From NCBI GenBank assembly GCA_020809425.1, contig JAGGDC010000008.1, positions 22,137-86,136 of the forward strand: a stretch of 64,000 bases of DNA, given 5' to 3'. Shown here piece after piece: positions 1 through 15,100 of this stretch. The notes under the pieces are model-generated. The model made no database searches and was not told where the DNA came from. It saw only the letters and a list, made by a program, of their open reading frames with translations. Both the position numbers and the translations under genes were made by a program. Source of the DNA: Candidatus Synoicihabitans palmerolidicus (GTDB lineage Bacteria; Verrucomicrobiota; Verrucomicrobiia; Opitutales; Opitutaceae). Positions within the stretch are counted from its first letter, which is position 1. Every line of letters starts with the position of its first letter.

Positions 1-3000
1 CTCCGGCGGACCGTAGGTTCACGGGCTTCCACTGGACTAAATCCTTCACCTCTCGTTTCCGCTCCACCCAACGCACCTCTTCGCGCGCCTCGTTCAATTC
101 GCTGCAAAGCCGGGCGCTAACGTCATCGGTCGCCAAGGTCGTCCAATTTAAAGCGGGGTACTCGTATCGGGCTGACTTCACATAGGCCGCCACGGCCTCA
201 TACCCAGGCAGGCCCGGAGGATGAATAAACAGCAGGGGCTGCTTCGCATCAGGTTGCCGCTGTACCCAAGCCTGCGTCAACGCATGCACACTGTGCAGCC
301 CGCAGGCCAGCACCTCGGTCCTATCAACTTCGCGGGTCGACCACCGGTGAACCACCGCGCCGACGTTTCGCCTTTGCAGCAGACGTTCGTAGTCGCCCGG
401 CTCATCGCGACGCAGCCAAACCACGTCACCGCTTTCCCGATACGTCGATCCCGCCACGACACGGGTCACTTCCAGTCCGGTCAGGCGGAGTTCCTCGGCC
501 AAAGCGGGAGACTCGTCAAACAGCAAGCAATCGCCCTTGATCGGGTTAATGTCCCGTTGGAGGGATGGCACCCATGTGGGCACAAGGTATTCTGGTCCCG
601 CCGCCCGTAATTCACGTAGCGCGTAGTCGTCCAATCGACCGAGCACGACTCCCGCCTCGTTTGTGATTCGTAGCGAAAAGGTGCGCTGGTCCGTCTCTTG
701 GGACTTCAGTCGAGCGTGGACATAGCACACCGGCGGCAGATCGGTGGCGTTGACCATCCCCAATGCAAACGGGACTTCCAAAATCGAATCGGAGCCCAGT
801 ACGGCCAGCGTTTGTAAGGCTCCATCGATCAACGCGGGATGGGCTCCCGCTCCTGTTGAAGTTTGAGCGCGCCACAAATCCGGCAGTTCCAGTTTACTCC
901 AGGCCTCGTGGTCGTTGAATCCGATCTCATGGATCACGCGATAGCCTGCACCGTAACTCAGACCTCGCGCGGCAAAGGCCTCGTATAGTTCCGTCACGTC
1001 CGTCGTTTTTCCGCATCGTGCCTTCACCTCGGCCCATGCGATAACCTCAATTGGCTTCGAAGACGGACGCGCTGCGGTGGCCGTGGCCAGAACCGATCCA
1101 TCGGTGTCCTCGACTGCGATATCGCCTCCTCCATCCAACGAGGAACCGACTCGCACGGTGAACGCGGCAATACCCCGTTCATCAGGTGTGATTGGTCGCA
1201 GCCACATCACCCGTCGCAGTTCCACATCCTTGACACCCGCGGCCTGCTGCCACGCTTGGGTCATCACCGCCACTATCGCCGCCCCTGGCAGGACGGCACG
1301 CTCCTGTACCAGATGGTCACCCAGAATGGGTTCTTTGATGGAAAACTCCGCTTCCACCACGCGTACCCGCAGTGCCTTGCCGGCCGGCGCCGTGGCTCCC
1401 GGCACCCAATGCCTGTCTCGTGAAAACGGATACAAGGGTAGACGCACGCGGCGTGGGGGATGATCCGCGTAGGCGGTGCTCCAATGCAATTTCACCCCGG
1501 CCGTCCAAAGTTGCCCCAAGGTCGCCCAGTCTCGCGCCGCCCACCATGGCGCCAGCGATGCTGGATCGCCGTGCAATGACCGCAAAACCCGCACGGCCGC
1601 CGGATTCTCCTGCGTATCGCCGGTCCAGCAGTCTCCCACCGACTCGCCGGTTTGCCACATGGTCAATTTTTTCACCAATTCGGTCCGATCGCGCACAACC
1701 AACGCCAATCGCATATTCATCTCTTCACGACCGCGTTGTAATCCTTCGGCGATGTCACGAAGAGCGGGGGCGTCAGGCCGTGTCAAATACTCCGCCAGCC
1801 GACGAACCGCCTCCACCAGCTGGTCCTGGGAACGAGCAGAAAGCACAATCAAGGTGGCCTCCTCCGATTCGATGGCCTGACCGGAAGCGACCGCAGGTGA
1901 ACCATATTCCTCCAACACTACGTGAGCATTGGACCCGCCAAAACCGAACGAACTCACGCCCGCCCGACGCGGAATCTCACGCCCCTGAGCATCACGTTTG
2001 ACCGGCCAGGGCTCCGCTTGAGTCGGAAAATATAACGCGGTACCCGAGGTCTGGATATAGGGATTAATTTCCTGCAAGTGCACCGTCCCCGGAATGCATC
2101 GATGTCGGAGCGCCAGCAGAGTTTTAAGCACGCCCGCAATACCGGCCGACGTTTCGAGATGACCGATGTTGGTCTTGACCGCTCCGACGGCACACCTCGG
2201 GTCCACTTCAGATAGTGGAACCGAAGCGAATGCCTTCTTCAGCCCGTTAATTTCAATCGGATCACCAAGAGCGGTTCCGGTTCCATGCGACTCGATATAA
2301 CCGATAGTGGCCGGGTCGATCCCCGCCCTCGTCCAAGCGTCCTGCAGCAGACGGGCCTGTGCATTGGGGTTCGGCACCGTCAAGGACTGCACATGGCCTC
2401 CATGGTTTTCGGCACTGCCGATGATTGTCGCGTAAATCTGGTCACCATCACGCTGCGCCCGCGCCAGGGGCTTGAGCAAAAGTGCGCCAACTCCTTCGCC
2501 CCTAACGTACCCATCGGCCCGCGCATCGAAACTCTTGCAACGACCGTCCGGACTTAACATCCCTGCCCGAGTAAAGGCCGTGAATCCCGCGGAGCTCAGC
2601 AACGCGTTCACTCCCCCGACAATTGCCATTTCGGAACTCCCGCTCTCCATCGATTCGATCGCCCGGTGGATGGCCACCAGCGAGCTGGAACACGCCGTGT
2701 CGATGGCTTCACTGGGTCCATTCAAGTCGAAAATATATGAGACCCGATTTGCCAATACAGAATGGGCATTGCCTGTCGCACTATAGGCCTCCACCTCCAC
2801 GCTCGACGCTGCGAGCACATTGGCATAGTCATTCGCCGCCACGCCGACAAAAAGGCCCGTCTTCGTCCCCGACAATTCGGATTTCGCATAACCCGCGTCT
2901 TCAATGGCATGCCAAACCGTCTCGAGAAAAATGCGCTGCTGCGGATCCATTAACTCGGCTTCACGCGGCGAAATATCGAAAAAACGGGCATCGAACTTGT

Positions 3001-3175
3001 CGATATCGTCGATAAAACCACCCCACGGCATCGCTTCTCCGTCGACGCCCATCCATCGATCTGCGCTCGGTTTGCCGATCAAGTCACATCCCGCTTCCAA
3101 GTTCGTCCAAAATGCCTCCAAATCTGTCGAGCCGGGGAACCTGCCGCTCATCCCGATAATGGCGATTGGTTCCCG
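1..3175 (-). other. Module 13: KS-DH-(KR start), cut by window edge
   Basis: The KS Cys codon is at 2690-2692 (IDTACSSS). The DH follows (about 620-1370) with His5013 but Glu5017 where the motif normally has Gly (HLVQERAVLP); the second motif LIDGA is normal. A KR structural region begins near position 600 and runs off the window. The expected product is the C2=C3 enoate. Confidence 0.82.
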
Positions 3176-6100
3176 CTCACCGACCGACCGCGGCAATTGC
3201 TCAGACACCCGATTCGTCCCCCCGACCGCTTCCGGTGGTGACGCGATTGCCGGGGCGGCCAATGGAGTCGAGACGGCCACCGTCTGCACCTGAAACCGCC
3301 GCGCTACAACCTCGCGAAACTCTTGCCAAAGATAATCCCCGAATTCCGCCAAAGTCCGATGCTCAAAGAACATTGCCGGCGTGACTTCCAACGCCAACGC
3401 CCGTCCCACTTCGTTCGCCAGCGAAGTGAATGTGACCGAGTCGAATCCGTATTCCGCCGAATCTATCTCCGGGTCCAAAAGCACTGGGTCGAGCTTCAAA
3501 ACTCCCGCTGCCAATTCCCGCAGAAGATCGATTAATGCAGGGGGCAAATTCCCGTCGCTCGCCTCCGGGATCGCGTGCATCGCTGACGCCGTTGCTCGAT
3601 CCCGTCGTGGCGCACAAAGTTTTTCCGGGTCACCTTTCAACACCACAATCGCGCCTGGTGAGATTGCCTGCAATCCATCCAGTATGGCCAGTCCCTCGAG
3701 CGTTTCCAGTGGATACAATCCCAGTTGATCGGCTTGCCACCGAACACGCTCCTCCGGTGCCCGCATGCCCCCATCTCGCCAGAGCGGCCAAACCAAGGAG
3801 TGCACCCGCGGACCCTGACTAGTGATTGACCAGGACTGACTCAAGGCATCGAGGGTCGCGTTCGCCAATGCATAGGCACTCTGACCGCCGTTGCCCAACG
3901 CTCCTGCGGTCGAAGAAAACAAGACCATCCATTCGAAGGGAAAATCGCGTGCCGCACTGTACAATGCTCGCGCCCCACCGACCTTTGCACTCCACGCCGC
4001 GCGTAGGTCGGCCACACTTCGATCCCTAACCAAACCATCGTGCGATTCTCCCACCGCATGCACCACTCCGGTGATCCGCCCAAACCTGCTACTTGCTTCC
4101 GCCAACAGTCGCGCCGCCCCATCAGAATCACTCAAGTCCACCCGAAAATGAATCATGGCTCCTGCCGCCTGCTCCAGCCAATCCGCCTGCTCCGGACTCG
4201 GGACTGAGCGACTAGCCAACACCACGCGCACTCTGGGGTCTCGCGTCAAATGCTTCGCGACATGGCGACCCAAACCGCCCAAGCCCCCCGTAATCACGTA
4301 GACTCCGCCTGGTTTGGAGTCGTCCACGGTCTGTATTCCGGTCGCGAATGGCATCAGTTCACTCAATCCAAACTGATCACGTTTGGTCCCACGGTAACGC
4401 AGGTCCGCCGATTCGCCCCCGAAATCATTTAACACGTCGTCCAATTCCGGCGGGGAATCACACCCCACCGTGAACAATTTCCATCCCGGGTGCTCCCGCC
4501 GCACGCAACGGACATAGCCGCCCACCCCTTCATCGACCGGCGAACCGCCGGGATACACAAAGGCCAAAGGCGTGGACCGCCGATCCGAACGCAATATTGA
4601 CCGGACCAGGCGGTGGAATGCGGCCACTCGGGCCGGCAACACTTCGTCCGACGGGTTACCGGCAAGGCGCCAACCAAAAACCACCGCATCGGCCTTCACT
4701 TCGTTCAACAGCCGGGCGTAGTCCGCCTCGACTTCTGGTCGCAATGTAATGGTCGCCTGAGTACGACCGTACTCGGGTCCCGGCACTACGCGGCACAAAT
4801 TCGCCTCAGGATGCTGCGTCACCTGCAGCTCCCTACTATCGTCGTCGAACACCAGTACGGAGCCACTAAATGCCACCGTTTCACGCGGAGCCGGCGACCA
4901 CGTCATACTTCCGGTGAGGAGTTGGCCTCGCTCTTTCTCAACCAGCCGCACACATACACCGCGCAACTCGATCGCAACCTGCCCTTCCGACGTCAATAAC
5001 CTCAAATTATATTGCGGGGCCGTCATGTTAGTCAGCCGTTGCACATGGACCGAACACGTTCGGGGACACCGCGCGTGCACCAACACTTCTGCGACCGAAA
5101 ACGGAATTTCCAATCCGTCACGACCTGCGCCAATGACTCCGAGACATTGCATGGCGCCATCAAGGAAGGCCGGCGGAAGCAAGTCATCCGAACCATCCCA
5201 CAAATCGGGCAATCTCAGCTCCGCCACGGCCTCCATTGTGTTGTATCTCACGTCCTGCACGACCTGAAACGCCGCGCCATAGGCAATCCCGCGGGCGGCA
5301 AAACCCTCATACAACGCCGTTGCTGCAATCGTCTCCTGGCACCTCGACCGCAACGACACTAAGTCCACCGCTACAGGAGGATCCTCGCGCATGGGTAGCG
5401 CCGTTCCCAGCATCCAAGGCTCATCTTCATTCTCTCCCGTCAGTTCAAACCGCCAGATTTCGTCCTGCCGATGCCATTTGATCCGCACGCTCACTCCCGT
5501 CGCGTCGCCAATAATCGGACGCTGCCACACCACGTTCCGCAAGGTCCACCCATTTCCGGGAGGTAGGACCCCATGTGCCAATGACAGCGTCGCGGCACCC
5601 GGCAATATCGCGTGACCCCGTACCACATGATGCGCCAGCACGGGCTCGTGCGAGGCCAGGTGCACCACCTTTTCGCCATCCCGCGTTTCAATCCGTAAAA
5701 CTTTGGCCTTACTTTCCGTCTGCAGCGGCAGGCTCGGAATCCAGTAACGCTCTCGAGCAAATCCGTAGCCAGGGAGTCCCACCCGCATCGGCGGCGCGTC
5801 CTCTCCTCCCAAAGACTGCCAATCGATATCTGCCCCGGCCACCCAGCGAGCGGCGGCAGCTCGCCCCTCGCCCACGGTAAAGCGCTCCAGAATCGTGTCG
5901 TCGGTATTCCCGGCCTGGGCACGTTCCCTCTTCACTCGCCCCCGCAACTCTCCAACATCCTTACCTGCGGAAATCGCGGCCAATCCCTCCAATAACGCAG
6001 CCCGATCACGGGCTGGAAAGGCCACGCGTTCTTCCAATGCTTCGCGGCCGAATTGCAAGGTCCAGGCAATTGCCCCGAGGGAACGGGGAGCCGCGGGAGA

Positions 6101-9100
6101 TTCCACCAAAAACGTGTGTAAACGTCCGGCCAGGGCCCGCAGGCGTTCGGAGTTTTTGGCCGACAAAACGATCCATTCCGCGCTGACCTTCAGATCACCG
6201 GCATCCTGCAGCACCTCGACCACGGGCGGAGGTTCTTCAAGAATGACGTGCGCATTTGACCCACCAGCACCAAACGAACTCACCCCGGCTCGGCGGGGCC
6301 AGGATTGCCCCTCTTTTTCCGCCGTTTGCCACGGCCCCAGCGATGTTTGCACGCGGAATGGTGTAGCCGCAAAATCGATCCGTGAATTCGGCGGCGCAGC
6401 ATGAAGCGACGGGGCCAATTGGCGGTGCCGCATTTGCAACAGTACCTTCACCACCCCGGCCACCCCCGAGGCCGATTCCAAGTGTCCGATGTTGGTCTTC
6501 ACCGAACCGATCGCGCAGCTCGCGCCAGTCTTCGCCGCACCAGCCCAAGCCCGATTCAATCCCTCCACTTCAATCGGGTCTCCCAGTGCCGTACCCGTGC
6601 CGTGGGTCTCAAGGTAGCTGATGCTCGCTGGATCAATCGAGCCCGCCTTCAACGCCTGAGTGATCAAACTCGCCTGGGCTGCTGGACTCGGCACACTGTA
6701 CCCATTGGTGCGCCCTCCGTGATTCACAGCCGTCGCTTTGATCACCCCATGAATGCGATCCCCATCCGCTTGCGCCAAAGCCAGAGGCTTCAACAGTAGC
6801 GCCGCGACACCTTCGCCTGGAACAAATCCATCCCCTCCCTCACCGAAAGCCCGACATTTCCCATCCGTGGAAAGCATTTTCATCAGACTGAGATGAGAAT
6901 ATTTCGACGGATGGAGGTACAGATTCACCCCGCCCGCAATGGCCTGTTGACACTCTCCACGGCGAATCGCCTCCACCGCCATGTGGATCGCGGTGAGCGA
7001 CGACGAACACGCGGTGTCCACGGGCATACTCGGCCCATTGAAATTAAAGAGGTAGGATACTCGATTGGCCAGCGACCAGGGGAGCGTCGTCGGGGCGGCT
7101 CGCGCTCCCCCATTTTCGTGCCCCAACAGCGTGTAGCTGTTGCTCGTCACGCCCACAAACACCCCCACATTGGTCGCATACTCTGGTCGCACCCGCCGCC
7201 TGAGCTCGCGACGTGGCATCCCGGCGTCCTCCAAGGCATGCCACGCTACTTCAAGAAATAATCGCTCCTGAGGATCCATCATCTCCGCTTCAACCGGCGA
7301 CAGATTGAAAAACAACGGATCGAATTTATCGACGTCTTCCAGAAACGCTCCCCAGCGTCCATACATCTTGCCGTCGATGGCCCGCTCCGGATTGGCATCG
7401 TAAAACTCGTCCAGATTCCAGCGCGTAGCCGGCACCTCGCTCACACAATTTCGCGCGTCCTTCAGTACTTCCCAAAAACTGTCGGCATCGGGGGCGCCAG
7501 GCAATCGAGCCGCCATACCCACAATCGCGATGTCCCCCGGACTCGGCGAAGGTTCGGAAGGCGGATTCACTTCGTTTATCGCTTTCGAGGCGACACTATC
7601 AGGCTGCACCACATCACCGCCGAGTCGGGCCATTGCTATCCCATGATGGGCCACCAGATGACGCGCCAATTTTCGAATATTAGCATGCTCGAAAAGCAAT
7701 GTTTTGGGTACGTTCCCCAAGTCGCGTTCGAATCGTTGATTCACGTCATTCACCACGATCGAATCGACCCCCATTTCGTCAAAACGCTGCTCATCGTCGA
7801 TCTGCTCGGCCGGCATCTGAATCACTTCACCCAAGGTCGTGCGGAGATAGGTCTTGACTTGCTCCATCGACACCCGGGCATTTGAACCCGTTTCCGTGAC
7901 CGCAGGTTCTGGAGTCCTCACGAATAGCTCGAACACCTTGTTCCGCTCGCCCCACAACGGCAGCACCTGTGAAACTTCGCCACCCGCAAACAAATCGAAC
8001 CACCGGAAACCAACCTGGCTCGGCAAGGGAGCCAAGCCTGCTTCGGCCAGCCGGCTCACCACTTCCGGTCCCGGCGGCATTCCTCCGTCCGCCCACAACG
8101 GCCAATTAATCGAAACCGTCGGTCCACTTCGCTCCCCACGGCTGACCTGTTCCTGTCGCCGTGCCGCCATGCCATCGAGGACACTGTTGGCAAAAGCGTA
8201 ATCCGCCTGGCCCATGTTACCCCAGACTCCAGCGGTGGATGAGAAGAGCACAAAACACGAAAGCCGGTCCGCCGCCGTTGCCTCATCCAACCAAATTGCA
8301 CCTGCCACCTTCGGCGCAATTACCTCGTCGTAGTCTGCCCGCGTCTTTCGAAGGATAAAGTTGTCGCGCAACAGGCCTGCAGCGTGGACCACACCATCGA
8401 TTCCACCAAATCGCTGACGACACGCTGTCACCGCCAGCACAACGTCGTCCCGTTTGGACACGTCTCCCGACCCATATTCGGCCTCGCCTCCCGCTGCTCG
8501 AATCTCCGCCAGTACCGCCTCCTGCCGCGCACCGCGCGTCGAGCGTCCCATCAACCACAGCCGTGCGCCTTGGGTACGCGCCAAATGTAGCGCCAACAGA
8601 CGGCCCACCCCGCCAAGCCCTCCCGTTACCAAATAGACTCCACCGCGTTTGGGTGGGTTCACTTTCGCCGCCAAAGGTCCACTCCACGGTTCGATGGAGA
8701 ACGTCCGGCGAATCCCGACACCCAGTTGCAATGCTCCGGCCTCCGTCGCCTGCAACAATTCCTGTGCTACGACGGTTTCGGCGAGATCGTCCGCCACTTC
8801 CATCACCACCACGCGCACCAGAGGTTGCTCCTGTGCGAGCGTCCGCGCCCATGCTGCCACCGCCGCGTGTTGTGGCGCCCCCGGAGGATGACAAAACGCG
8901 ATCCTCACCAGCGACTTCACTCCATTCGTCATCAGGGCCCGCACGAAACGCACCAAACTGTGCAATCCCGTTTCGAGGGTAGCCATCACGTCCCCACTCC
9001 GTGCCCATCGATGAATCACAAAATCCGTCCCAACCGCATCCGCCAGCTGCTGGTAATCGGCATCCGCTGACGCATTCAAAACGACTTGATTCTCCTCGTG

Positions 9101-12100
9101 GCAAAAAGCCTCACCTGCCAGGACTCGCGTCAATTTCAACGCTGATGCAGGCGTCATTCGCGCCGCGCCGTCCCCGCGCCGATCAAATATTAACCACGTT
9201 CCAGTCACCTCCGTCAGTGGTTTTGCCGGCCCCAAATTTACCCAAACTGGACGTAGGAGTACCTCATCCGCAGTGACCAAGTCGTCGACCACCGCCTGCG
9301 TCAGATCTGGTGAAGACGCGCGCGGAGACGACTTCAGCGCGATCAACTTATCGGGTGCCCAGTAGCGATCACCCACAAACGGATACACTGGTAAGGATAG
9401 CCGCCGTCCCCCTTGGGTCTCCTTACGGTCCGCCCAAATCACCCCTGCCCCCGCCACCCACGCGTTCACCGCCGCGCCCAAGGGCGAGGTCGGTTCCGGT
9501 TTTTCCAATGATCCCTCGCCGGAGCGCACCATTCCGCGTGTCCACGTGGTCAAGGATGGCGTTGCCAAATATCGACGCAGTTGGGTTGCCAAATCGTTTA
9601 GATCGTTAGCCACCAAAGCCAACCGCTCGGGCAAAGATTCTCGACCGTTTTGCAAGGTAAACGCCAGATCCACCAACATCCATCCACGCTCCGACACGCC
9701 ATCCCTGATGTGCGCGTCAATCCACCTCACCAGTTGTTCCGCCCGCGCCAACAACCTGTCTTCAGTGCGAGCCGAAAGGACGATGGCCTGCGCCCAATCC
9801 TGATCTCGTGTTCGCTCGTCCCGAGGGCGCGAATCAACATATTCCTCGAGCACCAGATGGGCGTTCGCCCCGCCAGCGCCAAACGAACTTACGCCCGCTC
9901 TCCGTGGAGCGGCGCCATTCGTCCATGGCTCCAAGCGTTGAGGCACTCGAAATGGCGAAGTCTCAAACTTGATATGCGGATTCAGCGCCCGCGAGTGCAG
10001 CGACGGCACGATCTGCCCATGACGCATTTGCAACAACACTTTGGTCACACCCGCCACCCCTGCGGCCGACTCCAAATGGCCAATATTCGATTTCACTGAT
10101 CCCACGCGAATCTTCGCGCCTTCCGACCCAGCACCGAACGCGCGTGTCAGCGCCGCAAGTTCGATCGGGTCGCCGAGAGAAGTACCGGTTCCGTGCGCTT
10201 CGACATAGGAAATTTCTCCCGGTGCCAATCCGGATCTCCCCAACGCTGCGGCAACCACGGCCGCCTGTGACTTGGGATTGGGCACCGTGTACCCATTCGT
10301 TTTCCCGCCGTGATTCACTGCACTCGCTTTGATCACGCCCCACATCGCATCGCCATCGGCCCTTGCTTTCGCCAACGGTTTCAGCACCAAAGCGCCGACT
10401 CCTTCGCCCGGGACATATCCGTCGCCTCCTTCCCCAAAACTACGACAGCGTCCATCGCTCGCCGCAAATCCTCCCGGGGCCAGCAGCATGTCCTTATGGG
10501 GATGCACCGTCACGTTGACGCCACCGGCCAACGCCATCTCCGACTCGCCGCTCCACAGACTTTGGCACGCCAGGTGAATGGCCGTGAGCGACGACGAACA
10601 CATCGTATCGACCGCCAGGCTGGGTCCGTGCCAATCAAAAAAGTACGAGACCCGATTCGCAATCGACGCATACGAAGAACTCAACGGCACGACCTCACCC
10701 GCGGAGACATCTCCCGCGCCGTACAATTGATATTCCCCGTACATCACCCCCACAAAGACTCCCACTGATCGGCCAGCCCACGCTGATCGCCGGTAACCGG
10801 CATCCTCCAGCGCCTGCCAAACCGTCTGCAAAAACAAACGCTCCTGCGGATCAAGCGCATAGGCCTCACGCGGAGTCACCCCAAAGAAACCAGCATCAAA
10901 TTTTTCCACTCCCTCGATGAAGCCCCCCCACTTATTGCGGGTCTTGCCCGGTTTGCCTGACTCCGGATCATAAAATTTCCGCCAGTCCCAGCGCTGCAAC
11001 GGAATCTCCTCAATACAATCGCGGCCATCACGTAGATTTGCCCAAAACATAGCCAGATCATCTGCCATCGGATAACGTCCCGCCACCCCGATAATCGCGA
11101 CGTCCGTGGCTTTAATCTCCCGGTTCTGCCCCGGTTCCGCAGCTGGCGTCGGCTGACCCTCCGCTTGGATTACTCCTCCGTTCAGTAGTGCCGTTCCGAT
11201 GCGCTCATCCGTGCTTCCGCCGATCAACCGCAGTGCCCTCTCCCCGTGTTGAGCGACCAAATATTCGGCCAGTTCAGCCAACGTCTGATGCTCGAAGAGC
11301 AACGTTTTGGACAACTCACCAAAATCCACCTCCAGCCGTCGCGTGAAGTCCATCACCATGACTGAATCGATCCCGAACTTCTCCAACGCATCCATTGGTT
11401 GAATACGTTCCACCGGCAGTTTAACCAGCTCTGAAAAACGAGTCGTCAACCATGGCAAGAGCGCCACCACCGTGCGATCAACATCTGCGGAAACCAACTG
11501 CATGGGGGGAGGCGATTTCACCACCCGCGCGCGGTCGCCCGGCTTAAGCAAACGCTCAATTGATCGCTGGTCCCCCGCCAACAAAGCCAAACGCGGTCGA
11601 CCGAGACGCACGGCTTCCTCCAAACGGATCAAACCCTCTTCAGGCTCGAGCACTCTCAAACCGACCTGAGCCAACTTGCGTTGCTCGACGTCGGCATCGC
11701 GTCCCATACCGACGCCCCTCCACAAGGGCCATGCCACTGAAACCGTAACTCCCGAGCACTCCCCTTTCATTCGCCGGGCCTCGCGCAGTTCAGCCCATCC
11801 GTCCATAAACCCATTGGCATAGGCGTAGTCGGCTTGCCCGACATTACCCAAAGTCGCCGCCACCGAAGAAAACAAAATGAAACAGTCCAAGGGATCGCCC
11901 TGAGTCGCCGTATCAAGTACCTGCACCCCCGCAACCTTGGGCGCCAACACCCTCTGGGCGGAATCCGAAACCTTGTCTCGCACGAAACGATCATCGAGCA
12001 CGCCGGCGGCATGAATGACCCCATGCAAAGAGCCAAAGTGGGCCCGCGCCATTGCCAGCGCCCGCTCCACCTCGGAACCGACCGTGACATCAGCAGCCAC

Positions 12101-15100
12101 ATAAATCGCCTCGCCACCAGCCGCTCGAATCGACGTCACCACCGCATCGCTCACCGCGCCCGACTCCGATCGACCCATCAATACAATCCGAGCGCGAAAC
12201 CGGCTCGCCAAGTGTCGGGCTACCGAAGCGCCTAGGCCTCCGGCGCCACCGGTGATCAAGTAAACGCCTTCCGGTCGAAATTCCGTGGCCACACTCGGAT
12301 CCGACGGCACCCAAATTTCCGGTACTTCAATTTCTCTTCGACCGTGTGACCATCGCACGACGGCGGCCTCGTCTATTGCACCTAACTCTCTCAACCACGC
12401 CTCCGTGTTCGACGGTTCAATATCCACCGCCACCATGCGGAGATGGGGTTTTTCCAAACTCAGACTTCGCGCGTAACCGCCCCATGCCGCCCCCACGCCC
12501 CCGGTCACGATTATGCGCACCTGTTTTTCGTTCACCGATCTCACCAACGATCGCATCAACACCATGAGCTCCGTCGTCGAACCTTCGTCCTTTACTCGCA
12601 CGATGATGGTATCTGGTACGTCGGCAACGTTGTCCGTCGCATCAGCCAGGCTCAAATGCCGTAGGTGTAATGCCGGAACTCGGGTTTGCAGGCTTTCACC
12701 CCATCCCGGTTCGCCGCCGATCGTCCAGATTCGCCCGGCGTGAATTGCCGCCGGCGCCTCCGTTTCCTGCCAGCGCGGCTTCAACCACACCAGGTCTTCG
12801 GGCTCAGATTGCGCGGGCGAAGCGTGCAGCACACGCATGCTCATTCCCGTCAGGCTTGTCACCACATTTCCCTGCTCATCGAGCAAGCGCACGCGAAAGC
12901 GCAGGAGTCCTCCTTTCGCCTCCATCCGTTCGACGTGAGCCCATCCGCGTTCCGGCACCTGCCCAAAACTCACCTCCTCGACGGCGAACGGCACCGGGAG
13001 ACCACTCGCGTCTTTACGACCCAAAGCCGCGGTGGACTGCAAGGCCCCGTCCAACAAAGCCGGAGGAAGCACCCATCCCGTCCCATCATCTGGCGCCAAC
13101 TCCAACCGGGCCAATGACTCCGTATCTGAAAACTGAATAAACTGCACCGCCCGCATTCCCCGTCCCAAGCTCAACCCAACGTCTTCGCAACGCGCATACA
13201 ATTCCTCCGCGTCCAATCTACCGTCACACCTTGCCTGCACCGCCGTGATATCGACCTGCTCAGACGGGTTGACCAGCGCGCTCCCGCCCAATCGTAGTCG
13301 ACCTTCCGCGTGCACCACAGCATCCGAACCCGACACAATCGTGAACTCCACACTCCGCTCCTCACGGTTGAGCCGAATTTCAACCTCGGTGGGTGCAGTC
13401 ACCACCAAGGGTTGTCGCCAGGCCACATGATGCAGCGAGACCGTGTCTCCCATCATGCCGAGTTCGCGCGCCGCCACCACCGCCATCTCCAAGTAGGCCA
13501 CTCCCGGTAATGTCGCTTGACCATTAACCACATGATCTCGCAGGAAAAACTCGTCGCCCGACCATCGCGTAGTGAAACACACCTGACCAAACGTCGACGT
13601 ATTGCGGTGCAATAGTGGATGCAGTTGAGTCACTCGCATTTCGGTATCCACCAACTCGGAGGTCTGCTCTGACCAGTAGCGTTCCCGGGCGAACGGATAA
13701 CCGGCGAGTGAAACTCTCCGACCCATTCCGGACGGAAATAGTTGCTCCCAATCAGGCTCGACTCCCTTGACGTAGAGCGCACCCAGCACGCCGAGTTTTT
13801 CCCGCCAAATCCCGGGCAGCTTTCGAACCACCGTCAACTCACCAGCTATCTGCGCCGCCATTTGCTGGTGAATTAACGCATCGGCCTCGTCCGTGGTGAG
13901 GTGTGACGTTGAGCGCAAAACACCCGATCGTTTGCCGCCTGATCCAAGAACATTCAAATCGTCCCGCAACGCCTTGATCGACGTCGCCACCATGGCCAAA
14001 CGTTCTTCGAAATGCGCGCGTCCCAAGGCCAGGGTAAACGCCACGTCGACCAGATTCATGTCATCGGTTAAGTGCTCAGCGGTGCTCTGCAGCAGCTCGG
14101 TCAAAGCCTCGGGAGTGTGGACGGAGAACACCATGAGTTGCGCCGAATCCGGTTCCTCGATGGCGGCAACTGGTCCGATCCTGGGAGACTCCTCTAACAC
14201 GAGATGGCAGTTGGTCCCGCTGAAACCATAAGAACTCACGGCAGCGCGACGGGGTCGCCCCTCCACTCGAGGCCATGGTGTGAGTTCGGCAACGGGCCGA
14301 AACGGACTCTCGGTGAAATCGATGTACGGATTTACCTTCTGCAAGTGGAGAGAACGGGGGATCTGCCCGCTGCGAAGCGCACCCAAAACCTTGATGACGC
14401 TACACACGCCGGCCGCGGCCATCGTGTGACCGATATTGGACTTCACCGCCCCGAGTAAACAACCGCCCTTATCCGACCGAAAACGACGGTAAGTCTGCGT
14501 CAGGGCTTGCACCTCCACCGGATCGCCCAGCTTGGTGCCGGTACCATGTGACTCCACATAGTCGATGCTTTCCGGCGTCACACCGGCCCGTTCGTAGGCT
14601 TCCAATTGCACCTCAGTCTGCGCCAGACCGCTCGGCGCGGTGATCCCATTGGTACGACCATCCTGATTGATCGCCGATCCCTTAATCACTCCGTAAATCG
14701 TGTCCCGATCACGTTGCGCTGCCGTCAACGATTTTAGAACAACAACGCCCGCCGCCTCACCCGGCACAAAACCATCCGCTGCAGCGTCGAACGTTTTACA
14801 GCGTCCGTCTGGCGCCAACATGCCCATGGAGCCCAAGGCAAGGTAGACCTTTTCCGAAGCAAACACGCGTACGCCACCCGCCAGGGCCAAATCGCATTCC
14901 CCTCGTCGAAGACTTTCGCACGCCAAATGGATCGCCACCAGAGAGGAAGAACACGCCGTATTGATCGCGATACTGGGTCCATGTAGATCCAGGAAATAGG
15001 AAATGCGCGCCGCCAAAATCGATTCTGCGTTCCCCTGAAACAGCGGCGCCTTTTCCGTCCCGGCGAGCGCCGCCGACACCCGTCCAAGGTAATCACTCGG

